DNA of 64,000 nt, from positions 54,679,798 through 54,743,797 of the forward strand of contig OX326957.1 in the NCBI GenBank assembly GCA_946800325.1. The letters run 5' to 3'. The stretch comes from Luzula sylvatica. Its lineage: Eukaryota > Streptophyta > Magnoliopsida > Poales > Juncaceae. Both the position numbers and the translations under genes were made by a program. This document shows positions 11,708-22,398 of this stretch, piece after piece (position 1 is the first letter of the stretch; each line of letters begins with the position of its first letter). The notes under the pieces are model-generated. The model made no database searches, was not told where the DNA came from, and saw nothing but the letters and a program-made list of their open reading frames with translations.

Positions 11708-13833
11708 CTAGCATTACCCCCGCGCAATTGCGCGGGGCTGTTCGGGTTTATAAGTAATGTAGTTGAAAAAAATTGCTGTTCGGGTTCATTTTGTGTATGT
11801 GACTTTCTTTTTGTAATCATTATTATATGTGTAATTTAGTGTGTTGTGTCCGAGTGAAATTTTGTAGCAAAAATCGTTTGAATATTTTAAGAGCCGAATT
11901 TCTTGAATAATTCAAACGGTTATTGCTAAAAAAATTATCTATATTTTATACTTCATAAGTAAAATAAGGAAAAAGAACGAATTAGTCGTCATGAAATTTA
12001 TTAAGAACATAATAGTTCAGAAAACATTGCTGAAAAAAAGAGTGTTTTTAATTTCACAAATCCTTAATTTCGCTACACATTTAGCACAAATATTTTTCGT
12101 CCTTTGTGTGGTCAGCCAACAACAAAGTTTGACGATGTTATCGCTAACCGTTTCGTTCGAACCTTTAATTTAAATTATGTCATGATTATTCGCACATCCA
12201 TGATTTGGTATATTTTTACCCCCCTAATTTTTTTTGGATATTATAAAACATTCTCTATCTTTTCGTAAACTCCAAAAAAAAAAAAACTCTTTACCAAACT
12301 TTTATTTTAAAATACTCCTTATGGATGATATTAATTTTTTTTTCCCAAAATACCCTCCAAATCTCATATGTAATAATTAAAACTTATTTTTGTTATTTTT
12401 TATTAATTTTAAGAAAATTCATAAACACTTCTTAACGCGTAGTGATTTAAAAAAATTTAAATTATTACATATTTTGTTTATATAATTTTAATATTACATT
12501 CTTTATTCATAAAAAAACTAACATTAAATGATAATAAATAAACATCTTGCAAATATATTCATAGAAAATATCTATTTAAACATCTATTTTTTATGTTAGT
12601 TTTCTTTTTATGTATTTTTTAATAGTTTTGTGATATTTTATTTTTAAATATTTGCAAGATGTTCTTTTATTAATATTGTTCAACTTATTATAATTTTATT
12701 TTAGTTTTTCAAGAAAAATAATAAAGGACCAAAATGTAAATTTTAAAACTTCGAAGGACCAAAATGCAAATATAAAGGACCAAAATGTGAAAAAAGGACC
12801 AAAATATAAATTTTTTAAAAAAATAGGACCAATTTGAGGCCCCTGGACTAAAATGTAAATTTCAAAACTTCGAAGGGCCAAAATGCAAATATAAAGGACC
12901 AAAATGTAAACAAAAAAGGACCAAAATGTAATTTTTTTTCGAAAAAAGGACCAATTTGTAAATAAAAAAGGACCAACATGTAAAAAAAATATTTTTTTTT
13001 ATAAATAGGCCCCTGGTGACGTGGCTGCACCAGGCAAGAAAAATAATAAAGGACCAAAATGTAAATTTTAAAACTTCGAAGGACCAAAATGCAAATATAA
13101 AGGACCAAAATGTGAAAAAAGGACCAAAATATAATTTTTTTTAAAAAATAGGACCAATTTGAGGCCCCTGGACTAAAATGTAAATTTCAAAACTTCGAAG
13201 GGCCAAAATGCAAATATAAAGGACCAAAATGTAAAAAGAAAAGGACCAAAATGTAATTTTTTTCCGAAAAAAGGACCAATTTGTAAATAAAAAAGGACCA
13301 AAATGTAAAATAAATATTTTTTTTCAAAACTTCGAAGGGCCAAAATGCAAATATAAAGGACAAAAATGTATAAAAAAAAGGACCAAAACGGAATTTTTTT
13401 TCGAAAAGAGGACCAATTTGTAAATAAAAAAGGACCAAAATGTAAAGGACCAAAATATTTTTTTTTACAAATAGGCCCCTGGTGACGTGGCTGCACCAGG
13501 CAAGAAAAATAATAAAGGACCAAAATGTAAATTTGAAAACTTCGAAGGACCAAAATGCAAATATAAAGGACCGAAATGTGATAAAAAAGGACCAAAATGT
13601 AATTTTTTTTAAAAAACAGGACCAATTTGAGGCCTCTGGACCAAAATGTGAATATTAAAACTTCGAAGGACGAAAATGCAAATATAAAGGACCAAAATGT
13701 AAAAAAAAAGGATCAAATTGTAAATTAAAAAGGACCAAAATATAAAAAAAAATATTTGTTTTTACAAATAGGCCCCTGGTGACGTGGCTGCACCAGGAGG
13801 CAGCAAATCCCCTTGCATTATATTATAGATAGA
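11708..13833 (-). mobile_element. Non-autonomous Helitron, copy A, nested in the MULE
   Basis: The 3' end (minus strand) is a hairpin CCCCGCGCAATTGCGCGGGG, a short spacer GTAATG and CTAG at 11708, with host T (plus A 11707) next. The 5' end reads TCTATCTATAATATAATGC from about 13833. The 5' position could be 4 bases further in because of a GATAGAT repeat. Insertion between A and T, without target duplication, fits Helitrons. A second copy lies at 40386-44100. No Rep/helicase reading frame is present; the interior is foldback-element sequence (about 12207-12715) and GGACCAAAATGTAAA-type repeats. Confidence 0.88.
12716..13800. repeat. Higher-order tandem repeats in Helitron A
   Basis: Short words of the type AAAGGACCAAAATGTAAA repeat throughout. 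They are organised in larger blocks that each end in GGCCCCTGGTGACGTGGC and start again with AAGAAAAATAATAAAGGACC (block starts near 12713, 13035, 13503). CCTGGTG...CACCAGG forms a small hairpin in each block. Long reading frames on the minus strand here are artefacts of the repeat. Confidence 0.88.
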
Positions 13834-14094
13834 TATCTTGATTGTGACAAAATATTATAGTCTCTGGATTAGTAGAAATAATTCTAGAATTGAAATTCGA
13901 TTATACGCAAAATTTTCTTGGATCGAACCTATACTTATCACTTTGATTAGTATTTGTTATAAATTGTTTTTATTAACTCGTAAGATTGAAATTACACATT
14001 TAAACGACCTATTTTACCTGGCGTGGTATGGTTCTTCGCCAGGCTCTAATTACTCCTCAGACCACTAACAAACAAAATTAAAGTTAGGCGAGGT

Positions 14095-14211
14095 ATGGTT
14101 GCTCGCCCAGCGCTGTATGGTTCCCCGCAAAAGACATTTTTGGAATTATGTTCAAAACTTGGTTATTTCGTGAATATTGTTTTGAAACATGGTCACTACA
14201 GTAAAATTTCC
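14095..14211 (-). repeat. Right terminal inverted repeat of the 12.6-kb MULE
   Basis: Reverse complement of 1585-1701 with about two mismatches. It ends GGTCACTACAGTAAAATTTCC and is followed by the 9-bp TATTATTAT copy. Confidence 0.92.
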
Positions 14212-14303
14212 TATTATTATTATTGTTATTATTACTATTGGAATTAAATAATAATAACAATAGTGTCCCTCAGCTAGTTCATCGAGTCATTCATTGGCCA
14301 TAA

Positions 14304-14354
<51 letters not shown>

Positions 14355-14640
14355 GGTGATTAAATAATAATAACAAAAACAACAACAATTATTATCAGAC
14401 TATGAGTATTATTACAATAACAATAAAATAATAATAGTAATAAAAAAAATCATTATAAATATTATTAGTTTTATGGTCTATTTGGTATTATTTATTTTCA
14501 ATAATATTTATATGCATATTATAGTTATTATAAAAGTAATATTTCTAATCAAAATTCGATGCGATATTGAAGCTGGGCTATATCAATCGCTTTCTGCTAA
14601 CCGTTAAATTAAATGTCAAAATGTTGCGCGCTCTACATAC
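14212..14640. repeat. ATT/AAT microsatellite, right part
   Basis: Contains a long AAT run at about 14307-14352 and scattered ATT words. The word TCATTCATTGGCCATAAAA occurs here (about 14286) and again at about 15363. No gene. Confidence 0.8.
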
Positions 14641-14759
14641 TATTTAAAACATTGATATTAACTATGGTAATTGGTATACCGTATACATAAAAAAAACAGT
14701 ACTTGATTTAGGGTTAATTGGTTTACAGTGAAAAGAGTTATATTTACGATTATACTCGA

Positions 14760-15030
14760 TTTTGGGTGAATAGACAGTATTTGATTTCTTAGTGGGTAGG
14801 ACATTCATTAGGGCCCTCCAAATAAAGAGCTCAACCTTGGGCTCAATATATTGGGCCTTCCAATTTCTTTGACCCATGAAATTGGCATATACCAAAGCAT
14901 GAACCACCACCCCTGTTCACCTTTCAGGATCCTTGCATATGCTTTTTTCACTGTAAAATTCTCATATTTCGGCCATGCCTCCCTTATACCGACATACTGA
15001 ATCGGGTCGAAATGGGTCGAATTGAAAGAA
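14760..15030 (-). pseudogene. LINE remnant: reverse-transcriptase zinc-binding region
   Basis: Two frames on the minus strand together show the plant LINE zf-RVT pattern: ENFTVKKAYARIL in one frame, then WKAQYIEPKVELFIWRALMN VLPT in the other, matching the usual FTVKSAY...W...PKVKxFxWRxLxxxLPT layout. A frameshift separates the halves and no other LINE domains are seen, so this is a decayed fragment. Confidence 0.65.
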
Positions 15031-15039
15031 AGAAGCATA

Positions 15040-15619
15040 GACTAAAAGTCTTTACGTCCAATGTGACGTACAAAAGATAAAGTGCAACCCTGTAAATAAC
15101 TATTTTTCGTTTTTATAAAAAGTAATGAACACCTTTGGTTGGTGCTCCTTCAAAAAAAAAAAAAGATAAAAGTGCAAGAGTGCGAGCGGGACCCTTGGAA
15201 GTTTAGGAGGAGAAGGGGAATTGGGATGGTTGAAAGGAACATTTTATGATATTTATTTGATCTTCGATTCATGTTCAAACAAATACGCAAAAGTCACGAT
15301 AATGACAAAAAAAGAAAACAACTAAATTTGTGGCTCCTCTGAATAGAAGACTGATCAGCGACTCATTCATTGGCCATAAAACCAACTCGTTTTATTTTTT
15401 TCTTCACGAAGACGGTAAGAAATGCACAATTTGATGGATCGTACGTGCAGATTGAATTCCTTTGGCACGATGATGATTTGATTCTCTATCCTTGATTAGG
15501 TGGGTAAGTATTTTTTTTATTTGAAAATTATCGTAAACCCACCCAACTTTTGTCGGTATTTAAAAGATAATCTCGTTTCTTATACTTCAAATTTTTTTTT
15601 CTCATAACTAATTTCTTTT

Positions 15620-15668
<49 letters not shown>

Positions 15669-15976
15669 CAAATTTCTTTAAATAATAAAAAATGACGTCT
15701 AACCCTTACGTAGGTCCAAATTTATTGACACTCGAATGTCGACAAAAAATAATCATCAGATGATGTGTGTTTTCAGTAAAAATGAACTAAAAACGTTTAT
15801 TTATTTGACGGCATGATTAATAGATTTTTTTTTTTTTGAGTTTTAATGATTAATAGATTATACTCGATAAAAGAATAAAAACATTGTATTATATCTTTGC
15901 ACATTAAAAAATCAACTTTGATGGAACGGGATTGGACGATGGGACCGAGGCAGGTTGGGACCCTTCCTTTGGTTAT
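15040..15976. other. Intergenic, AT-rich, with an AT microsatellite
   Basis: No gene recognised. An (AT)n run spans about 15625-15666. Confidence 0.6.
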
Positions 15977-15986
15977 ATTATATATA
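15977..15986 (+). promoter_or_regulatory. Possible TATA box of the 16.06-kb gene
   Basis: ATTATATATAGG lies about 70-80 bases upstream of the ATG, and a GA-rich leader starts about 20 bases after it. Confidence 0.4.
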
Positions 15987-16000
15987 GGAAAAGAAGAGAA

Positions 16001-16003
<3 letters not shown>

Positions 16004-16050
<47 letters not shown>
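16004..16050 (+). repeat. (GA)n microsatellite in the 5' leader
   Basis: About 23 GA units lie immediately upstream of the ATG at 16055, probably within the 5' UTR. Confidence 0.85.
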
Positions 16051-16054
<4 letters not shown>

Positions 16055-16056
<2 letters not shown>

Positions 16057-16306
16057 GGAATTAGTGAAGCAGCTTGGTTTTTTCTTAATGGTTCTAGGCA
16101 CTGCTTTCATCATTCAAGAAGGAGACTCCTCTTATAATGGGGAGTATGCCGTCACTGCGTTTCTTGTGTTCATCGCCGGAGTTTGGTTGATGATGCTTTC
16201 GATCTTTCTTCACATGTTTCCAATGGAGGGTGTGCGTATTTTTCCCGCAATAATAGAGATGTTACAAATGTATGTATTTGGCATACGAATTGATCTCCTC
16301 TTCTAG
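16055..16306 (+). CDS. Small membrane protein, 83 aa, family with 36180-36530
   Basis: No known family is recognised. The start at 16055 is chosen because upstream codons are only GA-repeat translation and the paralogs align from about here. Two clear hydrophobic segments (QLGFFLMVLGTAFIIQ, about residues 6-21, and AVTAFLVFIAGVWLMMLSIF, about 32-51) are joined by a polar loop. The C-terminus MYVFGIRIDLLF is nearly identical to the 36.2-kb paralog (MYVFGLRIDLLF). It lacks the 30-residue N-terminal extension of that paralog. Two decayed copies at 32.7 and 39.0 kb share its HMFPMEGV-like segment. A TATA-like sequence and a GA-rich leader precede it. Function is unknown. Conservation across diverged copies suggests that it is, or was, a real protein. 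Confidence 0.6.
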
Positions 16307-17276
16307 AATTTAGCTTATATGCTCTGTTTCTGTTGATATAGTAATGTGTGTTTGTGTGTTTTTTTTTTGTTTTTTTGTTTTTCTGTTACAAACCGATAGA
16401 CACACACAATAGAGTGATATCAGAATAGAAAATTTCTTTCATAATTCAGTTGTATATGCAAGACTCGAATCCTGTACTTTTAGGAAGTGAGGATGGATAC
16501 CATCCGTTTGAACTATCAAAACGATGGTGTGTGTGTTTGTGTGTTGGTATTGTATCTAAAAACAAAGAAGATCGTTATTTCGGAAGAGTCACAAGTGATT
16601 GTTATGTAATAATTTTTCTTCTTCTTTTTTCTTGGTACAACAGGAAAGCCTCTCTAAGCCTTTTTCATTTACTCGTCTTTTTTTTTTTTAAAGTCTACAT
16701 ATCATATTTTATCGAATTATCAGTAATTACCGATTCATTCTTTCACGGGTGATAAGTTTCTATTTAACAAATCAAGAAATACTTTTTTAATTGATGAAAT
16801 GGATAGTTTTCGGATGTGGAACATAAAGTCCACTATGAAATTTCTCAAAAAAAATAAATAAATAACAAAATATTGCATTATCAATTTATCATCATTTCAT
16901 CCGTTTTTTACAATACCAATGTCACAATTCAATATTTCACCTGCTTTTAGAAATTTTTTTTTTTTTAAAAATCAAATTAGACCAACTCAATTTCAAATTG
17001 AGACAAGAATCTTCCACCTGGATTCTTCTTGGCATTCTTTCTCTTTCTCTTATATTACAATAATGTTGTATTATTCTACTTATTTTAATATTCTAATGTT
17101 ATATTACGACTATATCATACGTATAATATAATTACTAAATAATAATTGTTAATATAATAATATTGTAGTACTTGTATTATTATAATGAAATAATTATATC
17201 CATATTATTGATATAATATTATATATTTTTTATAATAATATATTATAATTACTATAATTATTAAATTCATACAATG

Positions 17277-17350
<74 letters not shown>

Positions 17351-17955
17351 CCCAATCCTTCCATCCCAGGTCAACTCCTCCAACAAAATAAAATATTATT
17401 ATTTTTTATCAATTTCAAATTTTCAATGAACAGTATTTTTACATTTTTTTTTATCAAAAAAATTTTTTTTTTTACATTTTCAATAATAAAATTCCAAAAT
17501 TTTATAACCAAACAAAAAATTATATTTCTTGCCCCTTATAATTTGGATACCCAATAAAACTGTGAAATTACTAATTTCAGAATTTTCTACTCTTCCTTCT
17601 TATAATCCGATTCTACTCTACTAATTTCACTTGTCAAATGACCCCTTCAAATGAATTATATTAAAACCCTTATTTTTCTATAAATTAAAAAATCTCCTCT
17701 AAACAATATTTCATTTCCCTTATCAGAATTAAACTTAAAATTAAATAATGTGAAAAAAGTAAACCAAAATATATTTCTGTATTTGATGTTGAATTTTACT
17801 AATCATGTCTTGATGCAAATAATTTATTTCAAAATCTCCAGAAATGTTTTTTCAGATAATATGTTAAATTTAAACCATATAATTAAAATTCGATTTTATG
17901 CTTGATGTAATGTCATTGGTAAACTTGATAAAAAATACGAAAAGTTTTGTTCCAT
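16307..17955. other. Intergenic, AT-rich, long (AT)n
   Basis: No gene recognised. An (AT)n run covers about 17279-17349. Short T-rich reading frames here look like noise. Confidence 0.6.
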
Positions 17956-18234
17956 TTATTTTAGGGAAAAGCCTGTTTTTGATCCCTAACAAATACCGGA
18001 ATGTTCAACTTGCCCCCTGACTATTTTTTTTGGTTCTATTTGCCCCCTAAACTTGTTATTTTTGTTCGATTTGCCCCCTCCGTCAAATAACTCATGCCCC
18101 CGCCCCCCCCCCCCGTTAAAGAATTGTTAAATCCTGTTATTTTATACATATTTTTCTACCCGATCCGGAATGTTTTAACCCGACCCATCACTAAACCCGA
18201 CCCATTTATTAACTTATCCCCCCACTCGAGCTCT

Positions 18235-18338
18235 CTCTCTCTCTCTCTCTCTCTCTCACAAATCACTCTTCCAGCCATCGCCAATCTCTCGCGACTCTCT
18301 CGTGGTCTCCCAGCCAGCGCCACTCCTGCAGCAGGTCA

Positions 18339-18426
<88 letters not shown>
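18235..18426. repeat. (CT)n microsatellites in the Pack-MULE
   Basis: CT runs lie at about 18235-18257 and 18341-18426, with a further one at about 19229-19275. Reading frames through them are pure repeat. Confidence 0.9.
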
Positions 18427-18429
<3 letters not shown>

Positions 18430-18504
18430 GTCTCCCAGCCATCTCCATCGCCACTCTTCCTCCTTTTCTGGTCACTCGAGCCAATTTTCTCGTCAATTTT
18501 CTGG

Positions 18505-18900
18505 TTTCAATTAGGGCCAATTTTGTGCCAATTTAGTGCCAATTTTGTGCCAATTTAGGGATCTTTGTTTCAATTAGGGTTCTTTGTTTGAATTAAGCCA
18601 ATTTAGGGTTCCAATTTAGTCATGTTTATTTCTGTCAATTAGGGTTCCAATTTAATCATGTTTAATCATGTTTATTTCTGCCAATTAGGGTTCCAATTTA
18701 ATCGTGTTTATTTCTGCCAATTAATCATGTTTATTTTCCAATTAGAAGTACATGCATGCTTATTTCTCCAATTAGGGTTCCAATTTAATCATGTTTATTC
18801 TCCAATTAGGGTTTCAATTGAATCATGTTTATTCTCCAGCCACTTTAATCATGTTTGTTTCTGCCAATTAGGGTTCCAATTTTGTACCAATTAGGGTTAT
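18505..18900 (+). repeat. Imperfect tandem repeats, AATTAGGGTTCCAATTTAAT type
   Basis: Roughly 35-45-bp units containing CAATTAGGGTTCCAATTTAA and TCATGTTTATTTCTGCC repeat about ten times between the CT run and the captured gene fragment. Confidence 0.8.
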
Positions 18901-19004
18901 TTAATCATGCTATTCTTAGTTTTTCAGATTTAAGATTATGGCAAAAGAAGGTTTCTACGTCGTTTTTTTTGGCAAGAATTTGGGAGTGTGCATATGTGGT
19001 GTAT

Positions 19005-19142
19005 GTGGTGTATGTGGAGTTACCCGAAGTGGGAGTGTGCGTATCTCAAGGCAAGAATTTTGGCGCTGTCGAGAGCGTAAAAGCAACTAGCGATATTAAT
19101 TCTCCCATCTCTGGCGAAATTCTCGAAGTCAATTCTCAGCGA
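19005..19142 (+). pseudogene. Captured fragment of glycine cleavage system H protein
   Basis: The plus frame reads [18 protein letters not shown] followed by [18 protein letters not shown] and EILEVNSQ. This is the lipoyl domain core of GDC-H, including the lipoyl-accepting Lys in ESVKATSD. The host H protein carries the aminomethyl group between glycine decarboxylase subunits in mitochondria. Here only about 45 residues remain, with no start, transit peptide or C-terminal part. The upstream GTATGTG word is duplicated. The frame stays open to 19433 but ends in non-homologous, CT-repeat sequence. Whether it is transcribed is unknown. Confidence 0.85.
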
Positions 19143-19226
19143 GTCTCCTGGCCTCGTAACTACCCTTTTACGAGTCTATTATATTCTATAATTTGTCAGA
19201 ATATCACGCATAACCCTCCAAAATGT

Positions 19227-19280
<54 letters not shown>

Positions 19281-19479
19281 GATACTTGGCAGACTCGACG
19301 AGGATTTCTGAATATATTTGGCAGGCTTGAGAAGGATTTGAGATCATACATCGCAAACTTGAGACGTATTTTTCAACGACATTTTTTAATTGAAATTGAT
19401 GTGTTTTGCAATATGAGTATTGATGTTTCGTAATCATTATATAAAACTGTAGTATGAGTAGTGATATATTTTCAATACC

Positions 19480-19700
19480 AATTAGATTGATTTAATATGC
19501 ATTTCGTAATGAATTTTGATTGATTGATGTAATATAAATTTTGCAATTAATTTTGATGTATTGATGTAATATGAAATTTGTAATGAACTTGATTCATTGA
19601 TGTAATACAGAGTTTTATAAATTAACTTGAATTCATTGATGTAATACGAGTTTTGTAATTCACTTCGATTCATTGTAATACGAGTTTTATACCAACTCAT
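19480..19700 (+). repeat. Imperfect tandem repeat around TTGATGTAATA
   Basis: About five units of 40-50 bp, each with GATTCATTGATGTAATACGA-like and TTTTGTAATTAACTT-like parts, lie inside the Pack-MULE. Confidence 0.75.
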
Positions 19701-19742
19701 AATAACTTGAGTTCCGGTACCAATTCAATTAAACTTAACAAC

Positions 19743-20690
19743 TAAAATTCACCAAAAATCTCAACTAAATTTCAAACTTGAAATTTTTTCAAAATTACAA
19801 CATTTAACTCATTTTACATCCATACCCAAAATTATTTCAAAATAAACATTTAACTCATTTCAGAATTACAACATTTCAAAATTATGACAAAAATATGCAA
19901 AAATCACTCAAAGGACCCGTCACAGGAGAGAACCGCAAAGTACGCGTCAGAGTGGCAAGATTGTGCGGCTTTGCAATTATCGAAGGAGTGTAGAGGGCCA
20001 TCTGTCGTCATCGCGTAAGAGTCCCACAATCTCGGTTCGTAGAGAGTGGACGAGAGAAGCAATTTGGTATTCGTGGATTGTACCGTACTTGAGACAACTC
20101 TAAGAACTTCAAAATCAGTCATTAAAAATCAGTACCAAATCAGGCATAATGTGTTATTTGGTAAATTTCTAATTAATTAGTTAATTAACTTTATTAATTT
20201 AGCGATTAGGCATAATGTCATTAAAATACATATTTACTGAATTAGGGTTATTTCTAAATTAATTTAGCAATTAAGTACCAAAAATGGACAAAATCAGTAC
20301 CATTTCGAGTATACTGAATTAGGATTATTTCTGAATTAGGGTCATTAAAATACAATTTAGAAATTAAGCACAAAATCAGTACCAAATCAGTCCAAAAACT
20401 TTAAAATCAGTAAAATATAGTCTAAATTGATTATAAATTTATCAAAAAGGGCAAAAAATTAACAAAAAACCCTAATTTGAACAAATTGGCTGGAGTGACC
20501 AGAAAATTGACGAGAAAATAGGCCCTAATTGACCATGAGAGAGAGACCACGAGAGAGAGACAACGAGAAAATAGTACGAGAGAGAACTGCCCTCCAGTTG
20601 GTGATGGCTGGGTGACCTAGAGAGACCACGAGAGAGAGTCGCCAGAGAGAAAGGGAGGAAGAGTGATGGGTCGAGTTGAGAGAGAGCGCG
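19743..20690. other. Right interior of the Pack-MULE
   Basis: An open minus frame (20122 to 19904, about 72 codons, containing RLWDSYAMTTDGPLHSFDNC) lies in somewhat GC-richer DNA and could be a second captured fragment; it was not recognised. The remainder has repeated AATCAGTACC / AAATCAGTA words. Confidence 0.4.
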
Positions 20691-21133
20691 CTGGAGTGAG
20701 AGAGGGGATAAGTTAATAAACAGGTCGGGTTTTAAAGTGATGGGTCGGGTTAAAACATTCCGGGTCGGGTTAAATAATATGTATAAAATATCATGGGTTA
20801 ACAGCCATTTAACTGAGGGGGGGGGGGGGGGGGCACGAGTTATTTGACGGAAGGGGCAAACAAATCGAACAAAAATAACAAGTTTAGGGGGCAAAATGAA
20901 CAAAAAAAATAGTCAGGAGGTAAGTTGAACATTCCGGTATTTGTTAGGGACCAAAAACAGACTTTTTCCTTTATTTTACACACACAATTTAGATATATCT
21001 TTTCATATAATAACTTCTTTAGTTATTTATTGACGATAACTTCTTATCGCATCATGATAATGTTTACTTTTATTTCAGTCGAAAGTTCGATAAAATGTTT
21101 GTTGACTGTTGTTTTATTGATGGGAAAAATATA

Positions 21134-21365
21134 GGTGGCCCTCCAAACTCACCCGATCATCTTTCATGAAATGACAAAAAATAATAAAATGAGTTGATTA
21201 ACTTTTTTAATTGATTTAATTAAATATTAATTGACACGTAAATAATTTATAATATGTTATTATTAGTACATGTCAATTAACGTATCAATTTTAATAAACA
21301 ATTAATTAAATTACTAATGAATAAATGAATAATACTAATCAATTCAATTATTCCTCCTCATTTTT
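21134..21365. mobile_element. MITE-like fragment related to the 53.3-kb MITE
   Basis: Contains TTAATTGACACGTAAATAAT TTATAATATGTT and further shared blocks with the reverse complement of 53390-53470. It starts near GGCCCTCCAAACTC; the right end is unclear. Confidence 0.5.
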
Positions 21366-21396
21366 AACGTATCAAATAATACGGTATAAATCAGCC

Positions 21397-21530
21397 CCAC
21401 GCTCGTTCGTTCGAACGCACTTCAGTAGTTCGTTCGAACGAACCCAAATCTGACTGTCACGAATAAGTCCGTTCGAACGCTCTTATATAGTTCGTTCGAA
21501 CGAACCTAATTCTGACTGCAGAATTGCCTA
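21397..21530. repeat. Duplicated cluster of TTCGTTCGAACGAA palindromes
   Basis: Two head-to-tail copies of a segment reading CGTTCGAACGC-10 to 12 bases-AGTTCGTTCGAACGAAC-C(C/T)AA(A/T)TCTGACTG lie at about 21404-21457 and 21470-21521. Each includes the perfect 14-bp palindrome TTCGTTCGAACGAA. Confidence 0.85.
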
Positions 21531-22393
21531 TTTATATAAATTCTTCCAAGTTAATTCTTAAGCCATATTTTCTTTCAAAAATGACGTGGCATATTATTAT
21601 TGGTTAGAATCATATTTGACCAAGTCTAATCAATTGTTTAACATTTCACATAAGATTATATGATCAAATGTGAATACAATGGAATATGAAAAATTAATAT
21701 ATTAAATACTAATAATTTAATATGTAATATTATAAAAAAACAACATATATTAATATTATTTTGGAAATTTAATTTTATAAACCCATCAAATATATTCATT
21801 TTATTTTTCTCTTTATTTTGACATCCATATTATCATAGTTCATACGTACCATTTTTCATAATTTCAATTTGTAAAGATATTATGTAAGAAAATACAATGC
21901 AAAAAAATACACATTTACATAATATATTTTTAAGAATTTTATTTGCATAATTCAATTTTTAAGTATTAATATTTATTTTTTACAAAATTATAACAATAAG
22001 AATCTCATATAATACTAAGTAGATTATATTTGTGTTTTTAAGCAAACAAAACTTTTTCAAAATATAATAGAATCAAAAAAAGTTTATCCATCTAAATAAC
22101 TTTTTTAACTTATAAACACATATCAAATTGTATTGTTATTTTACAAAATGTAAAATAAAAAAAATCATATGATATAAAATAATTTGTATTTACATTTATT
22201 ATAAATTAAATTTTGATATTATTTATTAAATTACTTCCACCATTAAGTTTTATATTATTTTATATTTTTCATGGAATTTTGAATCAATAAAAATTATTAC
22301 TATATATAATTAATAATGTGTTACTACATATGTTGTATGATTCATTATTTTAATATTTGATATTGTATGAAATATTGGGAACAATGATATAAT
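21531..22393. other. AT-rich DNA left of the copia element
   Basis: No gene seen. It may be the body of the plus-strand Helitron whose 3' end is at 29564, split by the copia insertion (inference). Confidence 0.4.
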
Positions 22394-22398
22394 ATTTG

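Larger units (their letters stand above)
1585..14211 (+). mobile_element. 12.6-kb Mutator-like element (MULE) with three protein-coding regions
   Basis: The ends are 117-bp inverted repeats (1585-1701 and 14095-14211) beginning GGAAATTTTACTGTAGTGAC, with only about two mismatches visible. They are flanked by identical 9-bp repeats TATTATTAT (1576-1584 and 14212-14220). A 9-bp duplication and long TIRs are the Mutator signature; since the target is an ATT microsatellite, the duplication alone is weak, but the TIRs are decisive. Inside, in order, are a MuDR-type transposase (+), a plant-mobile-domain gene (+), a putative plant-transposon protein (-), promoter-like sequence and a nested Helitron. 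All three coding regions carry disabling changes, so this copy looks non-functional although the TIRs are well kept. Confidence 0.93.
17965..20969 (+). mobile_element. 3.0-kb Pack-MULE carrying a glycine-cleavage H-protein fragment
   Basis: Inverted ends of about 270 bp (17965 to about 18232 and about 20700-20969) start GGGAAAAGCCTGTTTTTGAT on the left and GGAAAAAGTCTGTTTTTGGT on the right. They share runs such as CAAATACCGGAATGTTCAAC and GTTATTTTTGTTCGATTTG. The flanks are identical 9-bp repeats TTTATTTTA (17956-17964 and 20970-20978). That is Mutator-type structure. No transposase lies inside, but a recognisable host-gene fragment does, which defines a Pack-MULE. Poly-C (left) and poly-G (right) tracts lie inside the TIRs at about 18100-18114 and 20818-20833. 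Confidence 0.9.

Noticed and set aside
11991..12173. 60-codon frame conserved in both Helitron copies (also 40663-40845)
   Set aside because: Of about 12 base differences between the copies, nearly all change the amino acid (10 of 60 residues differ). There is no sign of purifying selection, so I do not call a gene.
12696..13625. Long minus-strand frames with repeated FGPFLFTFWSF-like sequence
   Set aside because: They are translations of the GGACCAAAATGTAAA repeats in the Helitron, not proteins.
16441..16530. Sequence resembling a tRNA 3' half (ACTCGAATCCTGTAC)
   Set aside because: No acceptor pairing, no A box and no anticodon stem.
18094..18558. Frames rich in SLSLSLS or RERERE
   Set aside because: They are CT/GA microsatellite translations. 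The same applies at 19204-19437, 59550 and 61432.
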